Positions 40,582 to 48,151 of a stretch of 64,000 nucleotides of DNA are shown here, piece after piece. The stretch is from Variovorax sp. Root318D1 (lineage in GTDB: Bacteria; Pseudomonadota; Gammaproteobacteria; Burkholderiales; Burkholderiaceae_C): positions 195,173-259,172 of the forward strand of contig NZ_LMCQ01000022.1 of the NCBI RefSeq assembly GCF_001424835.1, in the 5' to 3' direction. Made by a program: the position numbers and the translations under genes. Each line of letters opens with the position of its first letter. Within the stretch, counting starts at the first letter, position 1. The notes beneath the pieces were generated by a model. It made no database searches, was not told the origin of the DNA, and worked only from the letters and a program-made list of their open reading frames with translations.

Positions 40582-41310
40582 ATGACGCGTGTGCTGAATC
40601 TGCCGACTGTTTCCAATAATCTTCGTCCGGGGGCCATGACCCTTCTGGCGCTGGTGCTCCTGCTGGCCTGGGATGCCACCGGCGGCGATCTCGTCCTGGC
40701 GCGGCTCGCGGGCACGCCCATGGGCTTCCCCTGGCGGGACAACGCCTTTCTTGTCCATGTGATGCATGAAAGCGCCAAGAACCTGAGCTGGCTGTTCGTG
40801 ATTGCGCTGTTCGCCGGCATCCGCTGGCCGCTGGGCATCTTGCGGCGACTGCCGGTTCGCGCCCGGGCGCAGCTGGCTGTCACCGTGCTGTTTTCTGTGG
40901 TTGCGGTCAGCCTGCTCAAGCACGCAAGCCACACGAGCTGCCCCTGGGACCTGAAGGAATTCGGCGGTGTGGCAAGCCACGTGTCGCATTGGGCATGGAA
41001 GGTCTATGACGGCGGCCCGGGCGGGTGTTTTCCAGCCGGTCATGCCTCTGCGGCCTTCGCGTACCTGGGCGGCTATTTCGTTCTGCGCCGGGTGTCGCCG
41101 CGCACCGCGCTCGTCTGGCTCGGCGTGTCGCTGGTCGCGGGCCTTGCGCTGGGTCTGTCGCAGCAGCTGCGAGGCGCGCACTACATGAGCCACACGCTGT
41201 GGACCGCGTGGATCTGCTGGGCGATGGGCTTTGCCATCGACCTCGTCGCCGCACCCCGGGCCCCTCGACTGCCAGCGGCCCAACCTGCCGCCTTGCATGC
41301 AGGCCCTTGA
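40582..41310 (+). CDS. PAP2-family membrane phosphatase (lipid A-type)
   Basis: A 242-aa integral membrane protein with about six helices. Phosphatase motifs: KHASHTSCPWDL (motif 1-like), CFPAGHASAAFAYL (PSGH-like, catalytic His) and RGAHYMSHTLWTAW (motif 3-like His). The CPWDL and RGAHYMSH forms are typical of PAP2 proteins located with eptA genes. It probably removes a phosphate from a lipid in the inner membrane, perhaps lipid A. ATG 40582 is used; a TTG 15 codons upstream is possible. It is divergent from the response regulator and overlaps the next PAP2 gene by 14 bp. Confidence 0.82.
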   Translation: MTRVLNLPTVSNNLRPGAMTLLALVLLLAWDATGGDLVLARLAGTPMGFPWRDNAFLVHVMHESAKNLSWLFVIALFAGIRWPLGILRRLPVRARAQLAVTVLFSVVAVSLLKHASHTSCPWDLKEFGGVASHVSHWAWKVYDGGPGGCFPAGHASAAFAYLGGYFVLRRVSPRTALVWLGVSLVAGLALGLSQQLRGAHYMSHTLWTAWICWAMGFAIDLVAAPRAPRLPAAQPAALHAGP

Positions 41311-41866
41311 TGTCGCGCTATTCGAACTGATCAACGCAAGCGCCGCGGCGCCGGCGTGGAGCATTCATTTCGCGCGCTTTGTCTCCGATGTGCTGCCGGC
41401 CCTGCTGGGTGCGGCCATCCTCTGCGGCGGCCTGATCGACCGGCGCCTGCGCTATGCCTGCTTCACAGCGCTGGTAAGCGTGATTGCCGTCTGGCTCTTC
41501 GTGAACGTGTTTCGCTCGGTCATGCCGTTCCACCGGCCCGCGTTCTACGGACTGGGCATCCAGTGGGCGCCGCAGGGTGCCCGGCCGGGCTTTCCCAGCC
41601 TGCATGCCGCGTGCACCTTCGCGGCGGCGTTCTCGCTCTGGTGCCTGCCCTGGCGCGCGCCCATGTTCGCGGCGCTGGTGTTGGCCGCGGTGGTCGGATG
41701 GAGCCGGGTGTTCCTGGGGCTGCACTTTCCATTCGACGTGGTCGTCGGCGCCATGCTCGCCGCCATGGTGTCTATCGTGGTGGAGCGCGGCGTCAGCCGA
41801 CCGCTGAACCTGGCGCTCAGGGCCTACATGCGGCCCAGGCTGAGAGCGAGAAGGGCGCGAGCCTGA
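41297..41866 (+). CDS. PAP2-family membrane phosphatase (BcrC/undecaprenyl-diphosphatase-like)
   Basis: A 189-aa membrane protein. Motifs: MPFHRPAFYG (KxxxxxxRP-like), GFPSLHAACTFA (PSLH with catalytic His) and SRVFLGLHFPFDVVVGA (SR-H-D, third motif). This matches the BcrC-type undecaprenyl-diphosphate phosphatase subgroup, which recycles the lipid carrier at the periplasmic face. ATG 41297 is preferred; the upstream extension to 41231 lies within the previous gene. It overlaps that gene by 14 bp, so the two are coupled. 57 bp separate it from eptA. Confidence 0.83.
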   Translation: MQALDVALFELINASAAAPAWSIHFARFVSDVLPALLGAAILCGGLIDRRLRYACFTALVSVIAVWLFVNVFRSVMPFHRPAFYGLGIQWAPQGARPGFPSLHAACTFAAAFSLWCLPWRAPMFAALVLAAVVGWSRVFLGLHFPFDVVVGAMLAAMVSIVVERGVSRPLNLALRAYMRPRLRARRARA

Positions 41867-41901
41867 ACGCCGGCTGAACGCGCAATTCAGGCTTCCTTCA
41901 G
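41863..41901. promoter_or_regulatory. Candidate response-regulator operator upstream of eptA
   Basis: CTGAAC at 41863 and 41874 (11 bp apart, reverse orientation) and ATTCAG/CTTCAG at 41885-41890 and 41896-41901 (11 bp apart) form two N5-spaced box pairs. The ATTCAGGCTTCCTTCAG element is nearly the same as part of the divergent promoter element at 40494. Confidence 0.6.
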
Positions 41902-41923
41902 TTGCGCTTCCTACAGTCGGCGC

Positions 41924-43675
41924 ATGTCTTTTTCGCGAATCGAACCCGCGCCCGCGCGCGGCATGCAACTGCCCGCAGCCAGTACGCCGTACCTGGCGGT
42001 TGTACACGCGCTTTGGGCGCGCATCGACCTGTGGCTCGCACGGCCGCGCTCGGTGCAGCGGGTGGTGGTGTGGCTCGCTATCTATCTCGCTGCGGCTGCC
42101 AACTGGCCGCTGTGGAACGAACTGGCACGCATCGGCGGTGCACCCAGTGCCTACCTGCCAACGACCGCCGCCATGGCGGTGCTCATGGTGTGTGCCACCG
42201 TGGCACTGCTGTCCTTCACCGCGTGGTCGCGCTGGATGAAGCCGCTGTGGTTCGCGGTGGTGCTGTTGGCGGCGTTCGTCCAGCACTACATGCTCGAGTA
42301 CCGCGTGGTGATGGACCCGACCATGATCGCCAACGTGCTGCAGACCGACCCCAACGAGGCGCGCGACCTGATGAGCTGGCGCATGGCTTTCCACGTGCTG
42401 CTGGTGGTGCTGCTTCCGGGCCTGGCCCTCTGGCGCGCCCGCATCGCCCCGATGCGCTTCGCCTCCAAGCTTTGGCGCAACGCGGCGCTGCTGCTGCTGG
42501 CCGTGGCGGTGGCGCTGGTAACGGCCGTCTCGATGAACCGGCAGCTTGCGCCACTGATGCGCAACAACATCCACTTGCGCTACATGATGAACCCGGTGGC
42601 CAGCCTGTATTCGGCCGGCTCCGTGCTCATCAAGCCGATGTTCAAGCGCAGCCGCAAGCTGATTCCCATCACTGCCGGCACGGCATTGGGCGCGAGCTAT
42701 GCGGGACAAGCTCGGCCACCGATGTTCGTGCTGGTGGTGGGCGAGACGGCCCGGGCCGACCATTTCGGCCTCAACGGCTATGCGCGCGACACCACGCCCG
42801 AACTGGCCGCGCGCGGCGTGCTGAGCTTCCACGACGTGCATTCGTGCGGCACCAACACGCTGGCCTCCGTGCCGTGCATGTTCTCGCCACTGGGCAAGCA
42901 GGGCTATGAATCGCGCAAGGACGACTATGAGAACCTGGTCGACGTGCTCCAGGCCGCGGGGCTGGCGGTGCTGTGGCTCGACAACCAGGCCGGCTGCAAG
43001 GACGTCTGCACGCGCGTTCCGAACGCCTCCGCGTTCGACACCCTTTCACCGGCGCAGAAGCGCGCGCTGTGCGACGGCGAGGAATGCCTGGACGACGTGA
43101 TGCTCAAGGGGATCGATGCGCGCATTGCGGCGCTGCCGGCCGAGCGCCGCGCAAAGGGCGTGGTGCTGGTCATGCACCAGATGGGTAGCCACGGGCCGGC
43201 CTACTACAAGCGTTCTGCGCCGGACGTGAAGCGCTTCCTGCCCGAGTGCAGGACCAATGCGCTGGCCGAGTGCGGCCACGCGGAGCTGCAGAACGTGTAT
43301 GACAACTCGATTGCCCAGACTGATCACTTCCTGGCCCAGACCATCGACTGGCTCAAGGCGCAATCGAGCCGGTACGACCCGGCTTTGCTCTACGTGAGCG
43401 ACCATGGCGAATCGCTTGGCGAGTACGGCCTGTTCCTGCACGGCGTGCCCTACAGCTTTGCGCCGGAGGCCCAGAAGCATGTGCCCATGGTCACCTGGTT
43501 CAGCGACGGCATGAGCCAGCGCCGCAAGCTCTCGCGTCCGTGCATGGAAGCGGGGCTCGATGCGCCGTTGACGCACGACAACCTCTTTCACACCGTGCTG
43601 GGGCTGATGGACGTGGGCAACTCCACCTACAAGCCCGCCCTGGACGCACTCGCGTCCTGCCGCAGCAAGACCTGA
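41924..43675 (+). CDS. eptA: Phosphoethanolamine transferase, EptA/MCR-like
   Basis: A 583-aa protein. The N-terminal membrane part (about residues 50-200, five helices) is followed by a periplasmic sulfatase-like domain from about residue 265. Catalytic Thr275 is in VVGETARADHFGLNGY, with HQMGSHGPAYYKR and SDHGESLGEYGLFLHG supplying metal-binding His/Asp/Glu. It would move phosphoethanolamine from phosphatidylethanolamine to lipid A phosphates, lowering charge and polymyxin binding. Cysteines in the catalytic domain are numerous (disulfides). It lies downstream of two PAP2 genes and has its own NTTCAG boxes in the 57-bp gap. Family is firm; the lipid acceptor is inferred. Confidence 0.92.
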   Translation: MSFSRIEPAPARGMQLPAASTPYLAVVHALWARIDLWLARPRSVQRVVVWLAIYLAAAANWPLWNELARIGGAPSAYLPTTAAMAVLMVCATVALLSFTAWSRWMKPLWFAVVLLAAFVQHYMLEYRVVMDPTMIANVLQTDPNEARDLMSWRMAFHVLLVVLLPGLALWRARIAPMRFASKLWRNAALLLLAVAVALVTAVSMNRQLAPLMRNNIHLRYMMNPVASLYSAGSVLIKPMFKRSRKLIPITAGTALGASYAGQARPPMFVLVVGETARADHFGLNGYARDTTPELAARGVLSFHDVHSCGTNTLASVPCMFSPLGKQGYESRKDDYENLVDVLQAAGLAVLWLDNQAGCKDVCTRVPNASAFDTLSPAQKRALCDGEECLDDVMLKGIDARIAALPAERRAKGVVLVMHQMGSHGPAYYKRSAPDVKRFLPECRTNALAECGHAELQNVYDNSIAQTDHFLAQTIDWLKAQSSRYDPALLYVSDHGESLGEYGLFLHGVPYSFAPEAQKHVPMVTWFSDGMSQRRKLSRPCMEAGLDAPLTHDNLFHTVLGLMDVGNSTYKPALDALASCRSKT

Positions 43676-43686
43676 AGCGCTACTGG

Positions 43687-44265
43687 CTATTTCTTCTCGC
43701 GGGGCAGCCGCCCCATCAGGAAGAACTCGGGGTTCGGCTGCATGCTGCTGAAGCTCGCAAGCCGGTTGCTGAGACCGAAGAAGGCGGTGATCGATGCGAT
43801 GTCCCAGATGTCTTCATCGTCGAAGCCATGGGCATGCAATGCGGTGAAATCCGCATCGTCGATTTCGTGCGAGCGTTCGCAGACCTTCATTGCAAAGTCG
43901 AGCATCGCGCGCTGGCGCGGCGTGATGTCAGCCTTGCGGTAGTTCACCGCCACCTGGTCGGCCACCAGCGGCTTCTTCTCGTAGATGCGCAGCAGCGCGC
44001 CATGCGCCACCACGCAGTAGAGGCACTGGTTGGCCGCGCTGGTGGTGGTGACGATCATCTCGCGGTCGCCCTTGGTGAGCGAACCTTCCTCTTTCAGCAT
44101 CAGCGCGTCGTGGTACGCGAAGAAGGCGCGCCACTCGGCCGGGCGGCGCGCCAGCGCGAGGAAAACGTTGGGCACGAAGCCGGCTTTTTCCTGTACCGCA
44201 AGAATCGCGGTGCGGATGTCTTCCGGCAGGTCTTTCAGCTCGGCGAGAGGGTAGCGGTCGGCCAT
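43687..44265 (-). CDS. AhpD-like peroxidase-related enzyme
   Basis: A 192-aa protein of the carboxymuconolactone decarboxylase/AhpD superfamily. The redox site is NQCLYCVVAHGA with Cys81, Cys84 and His88, the usual CxxC-x3-H proton relay of alkylhydroperoxidase D. The N-terminus FVPNVFLALARRPAEWRAFFAYHDALM matches the 'peroxidase-related enzyme' subgroup. It would reduce peroxides with a thiol donor, cytosolic. It is convergent with eptA (11 bp between stop codons). No operon partner is seen. Confidence 0.85.
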   Translation of the reverse strand: MADRYPLAELKDLPEDIRTAILAVQEKAGFVPNVFLALARRPAEWRAFFAYHDALMLKEEGSLTKGDREMIVTTTSAANQCLYCVVAHGALLRIYEKKPLVADQVAVNYRKADITPRQRAMLDFAMKVCERSHEIDDADFTALHAHGFDDEDIWDIASITAFFGLSNRLASFSSMQPNPEFFLMGRLPREKK

Positions 44266-44341
44266 TTTTCGTCTCCTGGGTGAATGCCAGGATCGATCAT
44301 AGGCAACCGCCGTCCCTTGCCCCGCTCAGGGGCTTCTGTGC

Positions 44342-45604
44342 CTACTTCAGCGCCTTGCCCTGTGCCGCACCCAAGGGCGTGTGCAGCTGCGAGTTCACCC
44401 ACTGGCCGAGATTGTCGTCGCGGCCCTGCAGCAGGTAGCGCGTGTCGGGCTTGCCGTAGTTCTGCACCGCCATGGCCGAGAACTTTCCGATGTCGGTCTT
44501 CGGGTCGCGCAGGCGGTTCACGATCAGCACTTTCTTCGTGTCGGCGAAGTCGGCCATCATGTTCTGGTCGCCCTCGCTGTCGCCGGCAATGAAGCACGGG
44601 CCATAGCCGTACTTGCTGACCAGGAAGCGCTGGATGTTCTTGGTCTTGCCCGGGCCCTGCGTCTGGTCGTAGCCTCGGCGAAACTCGGGCTGGATCACGC
44701 CGTTGGCGTCGCGCTCCAGCTCCATGGCCAGCACGCGTTCGGGCGGGTTGTTGTAGCCGAAGGCGGGGTTCGACGAAATCTCCTTGATCACGTCGACGAA
44801 GGATGCCGAGCACACCCACACGTCGAAGCCTGCGCTCCGGAAGACGGCGTAGAGCTCCTGCATTTCGGGCTGCAGTCGCAGGCCGTTCTTCCAGCTGACA
44901 GACACCACGCCCGCCTGGCCCGGCAACGCGGCCGGCGAGGTCCACTTGACCTTGGCCACGGGCTCCTTCAATTGCCACGCCACCGTCTCCGCCGTGAGCT
45001 TGCGCACCTGCGCCTCGGTCATGCCGACGAAGAGATAGGTCACCCACGGATAGGCCGTGTCGTGGTCGAAGGTATCGCCGATCGCTTCGTACAGATATCG
45101 CACCTTGGTGGTGAAGGCGATGTAGTGCGGGCTCAGCTTCACCGCGGCCAGCGGCTGGCTGCCCTTGAGGCCGCTGTAGTTCTGGTAGAGCCAGGTGTAG
45201 CTCGCCACGATGTCGGGCACCAGGAGGTCGATGTTGACGGGCTTGCCCGCCGCGTTGTTGTGCGCGGGCAGGAAGTCCTTCTTCGGGATGTTCTTGCGCA
45301 GCGCCACGTCGAGCTGCGCGGGCGTGGCGCCGAACGCCAGGTTTTCGAGCTGGTAGATCAGCGAGGCTTCCTCGATGTCGAGAAACACGCTGGTGTTGTC
45401 CCAGTCAAAGACCACGTAAGGTGGCTTTGCGGCGCTGTAGCCGGAGCTTTGCTTGCCAAGGCTGGCGATCAGGCCTTCGATCTGCGCGCGGTTGAAGGCA
45501 TCCCAGTGGGCGGGCGAAAGGCCTTTGGCGGGCGAGAGGCTGGCGCAGCCGCTGGCGACGAGTGCAGTGGCGAGCGGGGTGAGGAGGACGAGGCGGCGTT
45601 GCAT
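44342..45604 (-). CDS. HAD-family phosphatase, predicted lipoprotein
   Basis: A 420-aa protein. Lipoprotein signal MQRRLVLLTPLATALVASGC with lipobox ASGC. The HAD active site VVFDWDNTSVF (D-x-D-x-T form) is near residue 64, a Ser-containing motif II is in VWVCSASFVDVIKEI, and motif IV is in GDSEGDQNMM. This layout is like phosphoserine phosphatase-type HAD enzymes, but it is larger and attached to the membrane. The substrate is unknown. ATG 45604 follows CAGGGAACGC; a frame extension to 45667 precedes that site. Confidence 0.83.
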   Translation of the reverse strand: MQRRLVLLTPLATALVASGCASLSPAKGLSPAHWDAFNRAQIEGLIASLGKQSSGYSAAKPPYVVFDWDNTSVFLDIEEASLIYQLENLAFGATPAQLDVALRKNIPKKDFLPAHNNAAGKPVNIDLLVPDIVASYTWLYQNYSGLKGSQPLAAVKLSPHYIAFTTKVRYLYEAIGDTFDHDTAYPWVTYLFVGMTEAQVRKLTAETVAWQLKEPVAKVKWTSPAALPGQAGVVSVSWKNGLRLQPEMQELYAVFRSAGFDVWVCSASFVDVIKEISSNPAFGYNNPPERVLAMELERDANGVIQPEFRRGYDQTQGPGKTKNIQRFLVSKYGYGPCFIAGDSEGDQNMMADFADTKKVLIVNRLRDPKTDIGKFSAMAVQNYGKPDTRYLLQGRDDNLGQWVNSQLHTPLGAAQGKALK

Positions 45605-45699
45605 GCGTTCCCTGTTGTTGTGCGGTTGTTGACGAGAAGCACCGAGCGTATCCAGCGCTCGTGACACTTCCGTATCGACCTACGCATCAGCCATGCCAG

Positions 45700-46953
45700 C
45701 TACGCGCGGATGCGTGCGTGCTGCTGTTCGATGAACGTCGCCACCCGGCGCACGAGCTCGCGATTTCCCCCTGCTGCCTCGACGCTCGCGGCGGCCTGCA
45801 CGGCGACGGTTTCTTCGGTGGTGCGAATGATTTCGTCCGCCTGCGCTGCCGACAGTCCGAAATGGGGTGAAGCGGCGCGCGCCAGTTCGAGGCTCGATGC
45901 GTGCTGCCCCGGAAGAATGGCCAGTTCCTGGTAGCCCGTGTGGCCGCCCAGCTGCATGACCAGATCGAAGGCGGGCGCCAAGCGCCAGCGGCCGTCTGCC
46001 TGCCGCACGGCGCCATGGTTCTTGACGTGGTCGTCGCTGTTGCCCACGGCCAGGTTGAAAACCAGGCGGCGGAACAGTTCGGCCAGGTCTTCCTGCGGCT
46101 GCCGGGAAATGCGCCGCAGCAGTTGTGCCAGTTCGACGTAGCTGCCGCGGCTGGATTCATAGGGCACGTCGAGCAGCGCAGAGGCCGACAGGTAGTGATG
46201 GCGCCGCTCGTCTTTCACGGGGCCGGATCGATCGAAACGCTCCACCAGCAAGGCGTGGCCGGATGCCAGGGGCTGCAGCAGGAACGCCGGCACTTGGATG
46301 CCACAGGCGCTGGCCAGCCAGAGGGTCGCTGCCTCGATCACCTCCACATCGTGGTCGTCGCCGCGCGACGAAAATTTGGCGATGTAGCGCTGGCCCTCGT
46401 GCACGAAGGCGGCCTTGGGGCGTGCGCCGCCCAGGCTGCCGCCGCGCAGCAGCCGGTGCATGTCGGGCCCGATCTCCATGCCGGCTTCGACACGGTGGGA
46501 CGCTTCGGCGAGCTCCTCCAGCGACCAGAGCATGGAGGGCGGTTCCTCGCTCCGGATGGGCAGCGATTCGGCGAACACCATTGCGCCGATGCGGTCCTCG
46601 TTGGTCAGCAGCAATGCATTGATGTCGGACAGGGGCTTGCCATGGCGGATCTCGAGCACCTTGCGCCCCCAGCTGTCGGGCAGGGCATCGCGCAGCGTGA
46701 GCGGCATGGCGCCACCCTCGCGGATGCGCCGCTCCGCAAGCACGAAGGCGGCATCGCGCAGTGGCAGGTGCTCGGGGTTGAGCGGTGCGGCCGCCGGATC
46801 TTCGAGATAGCGCCGCCCGTAGGCAAACTCGCCGGACTCCACCACACCGCGGCGAACGATCTTCATCAGGCCGGCCGGTTGCACCCGTTCGCCGGTGTGG
46901 TGAGCAAGGCCGACGTAGATGCTTCGCTCGTCATCGGCGGCGTCAGAAGTCAC
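45700..46953 (-). CDS. hipA: HipA-like serine/threonine kinase toxin
   Basis: A 417-aa HipA kinase, close to E. coli HipA length (440). An N-terminal HipA domain (about 10-130) is followed by a Gly-rich loop GGSLGGARPKA (171-181), and the catalytic loop GNSDDHVKNHG places Asp308; the metal Asp330 is in APAFDLVM. HipA toxins phosphorylate glutamyl-tRNA synthetase and cause growth arrest. The HipB-like antitoxin gene is immediately upstream with 11 bp overlap. All key residues are present, so it appears functional. It lies downstream of eutBC on the same strand. Confidence 0.92.
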   Translation of the reverse strand: MTSDAADDERSIYVGLAHHTGERVQPAGLMKIVRRGVVESGEFAYGRRYLEDPAAAPLNPEHLPLRDAAFVLAERRIREGGAMPLTLRDALPDSWGRKVLEIRHGKPLSDINALLLTNEDRIGAMVFAESLPIRSEEPPSMLWSLEELAEASHRVEAGMEIGPDMHRLLRGGSLGGARPKAAFVHEGQRYIAKFSSRGDDHDVEVIEAATLWLASACGIQVPAFLLQPLASGHALLVERFDRSGPVKDERRHHYLSASALLDVPYESSRGSYVELAQLLRRISRQPQEDLAELFRRLVFNLAVGNSDDHVKNHGAVRQADGRWRLAPAFDLVMQLGGHTGYQELAILPGQHASSLELARAASPHFGLSAAQADEIIRTTEETVAVQAAASVEAAGGNRELVRRVATFIEQQHARIRA

Positions 46954-47287
46954 GTTCGCCCTCCGCGATCACGCCCGCGGCGCCGTGCGTGGCCGACCTG
47001 CGTACGCGGCGCTTCGCGGCCAGCCCCGCGGGGGCCGGGGCTACGCTGTCGATTGAATCGATCTCGCCCAAGAGCCACAGCGCATGGGCCAGCAGGCCGA
47101 TGCTGGTGCCCGGTTTGCCGGATTCGAGTGCGCGCAGGGTGTTGGGTGAGCACAGCAGCCGCTCGGCCATTTCGGCGACCGTCCATTCGCGATGGACCCT
47201 GTGCGCGCGAAGGCGCTGGCCGAGCCTTTCAAGGGGGAGGGCGGTTTGCGAGGGCAGGGCCGAGAGGCTGTGGCTGCTTTTTGACAT
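46943..47287 (-). CDS. hipB: HipB-like XRE-family antitoxin
   Basis: A 114-aa helix-turn-helix protein. The DNA-binding segment is LGQRLRAHRVHREWTVAEMAERLLCSPNTLRALESGKPGTS (about 23-63), typical of XRE regulators. It is expected to neutralise HipA and repress the operon. ATG 47287 is used; an in-frame TTG at 47290 is adjacent. A perfect 13-bp inverted repeat (47288-47328) ends one base before the ATG, leaving no room for a Shine-Dalgarno, so a leaderless transcript is possible. It overlaps hipA by 11 bp. Confidence 0.87.
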   Translation of the reverse strand: MSKSSHSLSALPSQTALPLERLGQRLRAHRVHREWTVAEMAERLLCSPNTLRALESGKPGTSIGLLAHALWLLGEIDSIDSVAPAPAGLAAKRRVRRSATHGAAGVIAEGERDF

Positions 47288-47328
47288 CAATAAAATGACT
47301 ATTAAACGGCTTAAGAGTCATTTTATTG
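47288..47328 (-). promoter_or_regulatory. Perfect 13-bp inverted repeat, candidate HipB operator
   Basis: CAATAAAATGACT and AGTCATTTTATTG arms flank a 15-base AT-rich spacer. The element covers the space between eutC and hipB and the last eutC codons, and it abuts the hipB start codon. The AT-rich sequence stands out from the surrounding GC-rich DNA. Confidence 0.75.
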
Positions 47329-48151
47329 CGTATTTCTGCATATGGGAAGCTGCGCTATCCGGGCAGTCCAGGTCTTGGCGTGTCGGGTTGCTGAAGCACG
47401 CGAGATCGCTCTCGTCCTTGAGCCCCACGCCGGTCAGCCCTTTTTGCAGCGCCTCCCGCATCAGCCAGGCGAGCTTGAACGCGGCGGCTTCGCAAGGCAG
47501 GCCTTCGGGCCGTACGTTGGAGATGCAGTTGCGCTCGGCGTCGTGCCGGCCGCGTTTTGGCGAATGGGTCAGGTAGATGCCGAGGCTGTCGGGCGAGCTG
47601 AGCCCCGGGCGCTCGCCGATCAGCATGACCGACAGGGCCGCCCCGAACAGTTCGCCCACCTCGTCGGCCAACGCGACGCGCGCCTGCGTCGCGATGACGA
47701 CCGGGGCAAAGCGCGTCTCGGCCGGCAGCTGCGAGCGCAGCGCGGCAAGGAGCGGTGCGGCATGACGCGCCACGGCGAGCGAGGAAAGGCCATCGCCGAT
47801 GACCACGCAGACGTCGCAATCGCGGCTCGCACCTGCGCGCAGGCGCTCCGCGTCGGCGGGGTCGAGCTGCCGGCCGAGGTCGGGGCGGCGCAGGTAGGTC
47901 GTGCGGTCCTCGGCGCGGCTGCGCGCCCGCATCACCTGCCAATGCTGTGCTTGCAGCGCGGCCTCGAGCGCGTCGACGTCGAGTGCCGCGTGAATGGCGT
48001 CGCGCGCCATGGCATGGGCCCAGCCGAAGCGCAGCGTCTCGTCGGTCGGCATGCCGGCACCGGCGCGGCCCAGCGCCAGCCGTGCCGGCGTGGCCGAACG
48101 CCACTGCGCCCAGGGGTTCGGCGTGACGCTGTCTTTGTTGCCGCTGTTCAT
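47318..48151 (-). CDS. eutC: Ethanolamine ammonia-lyase small subunit
   Basis: A 277-aa subunit of the adenosylcobalamin-dependent ethanolamine ammonia-lyase. With EutB it makes acetaldehyde and ammonia from ethanolamine. Family segments: LRFGWAHAMARDAIHAALD, YLRRPDLGR, DVCVVIGDGLSSLAV and ISNVRPEGLP. ATG 48151 overlaps the eutB stop (ATGA). The last residues (about SHMQKYAIK) lie inside the inverted repeat of the hipBA promoter, so the C-terminal tail may have been changed when hipBA settled next to it. Confidence 0.93.
   Translation of the reverse strand: MNSGNKDSVTPNPWAQWRSATPARLALGRAGAGMPTDETLRFGWAHAMARDAIHAALDVDALEAALQAQHWQVMRARSRAEDRTTYLRRPDLGRQLDPADAERLRAGASRDCDVCVVIGDGLSSLAVARHAAPLLAALRSQLPAETRFAPVVIATQARVALADEVGELFGAALSVMLIGERPGLSSPDSLGIYLTHSPKRGRHDAERNCISNVRPEGLPCEAAAFKLAWLMREALQKGLTGVGLKDESDLACFSNPTRQDLDCPDSAASHMQKYAIK

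Noticed and set aside
40494..41901. Short CRISPR-like repeat array
   Set aside because: The 6-bp boxes occur only at promoter sites, with 4-5 bp spacing; no 25-40-bp repeats or spacers exist, here or elsewhere in the window.
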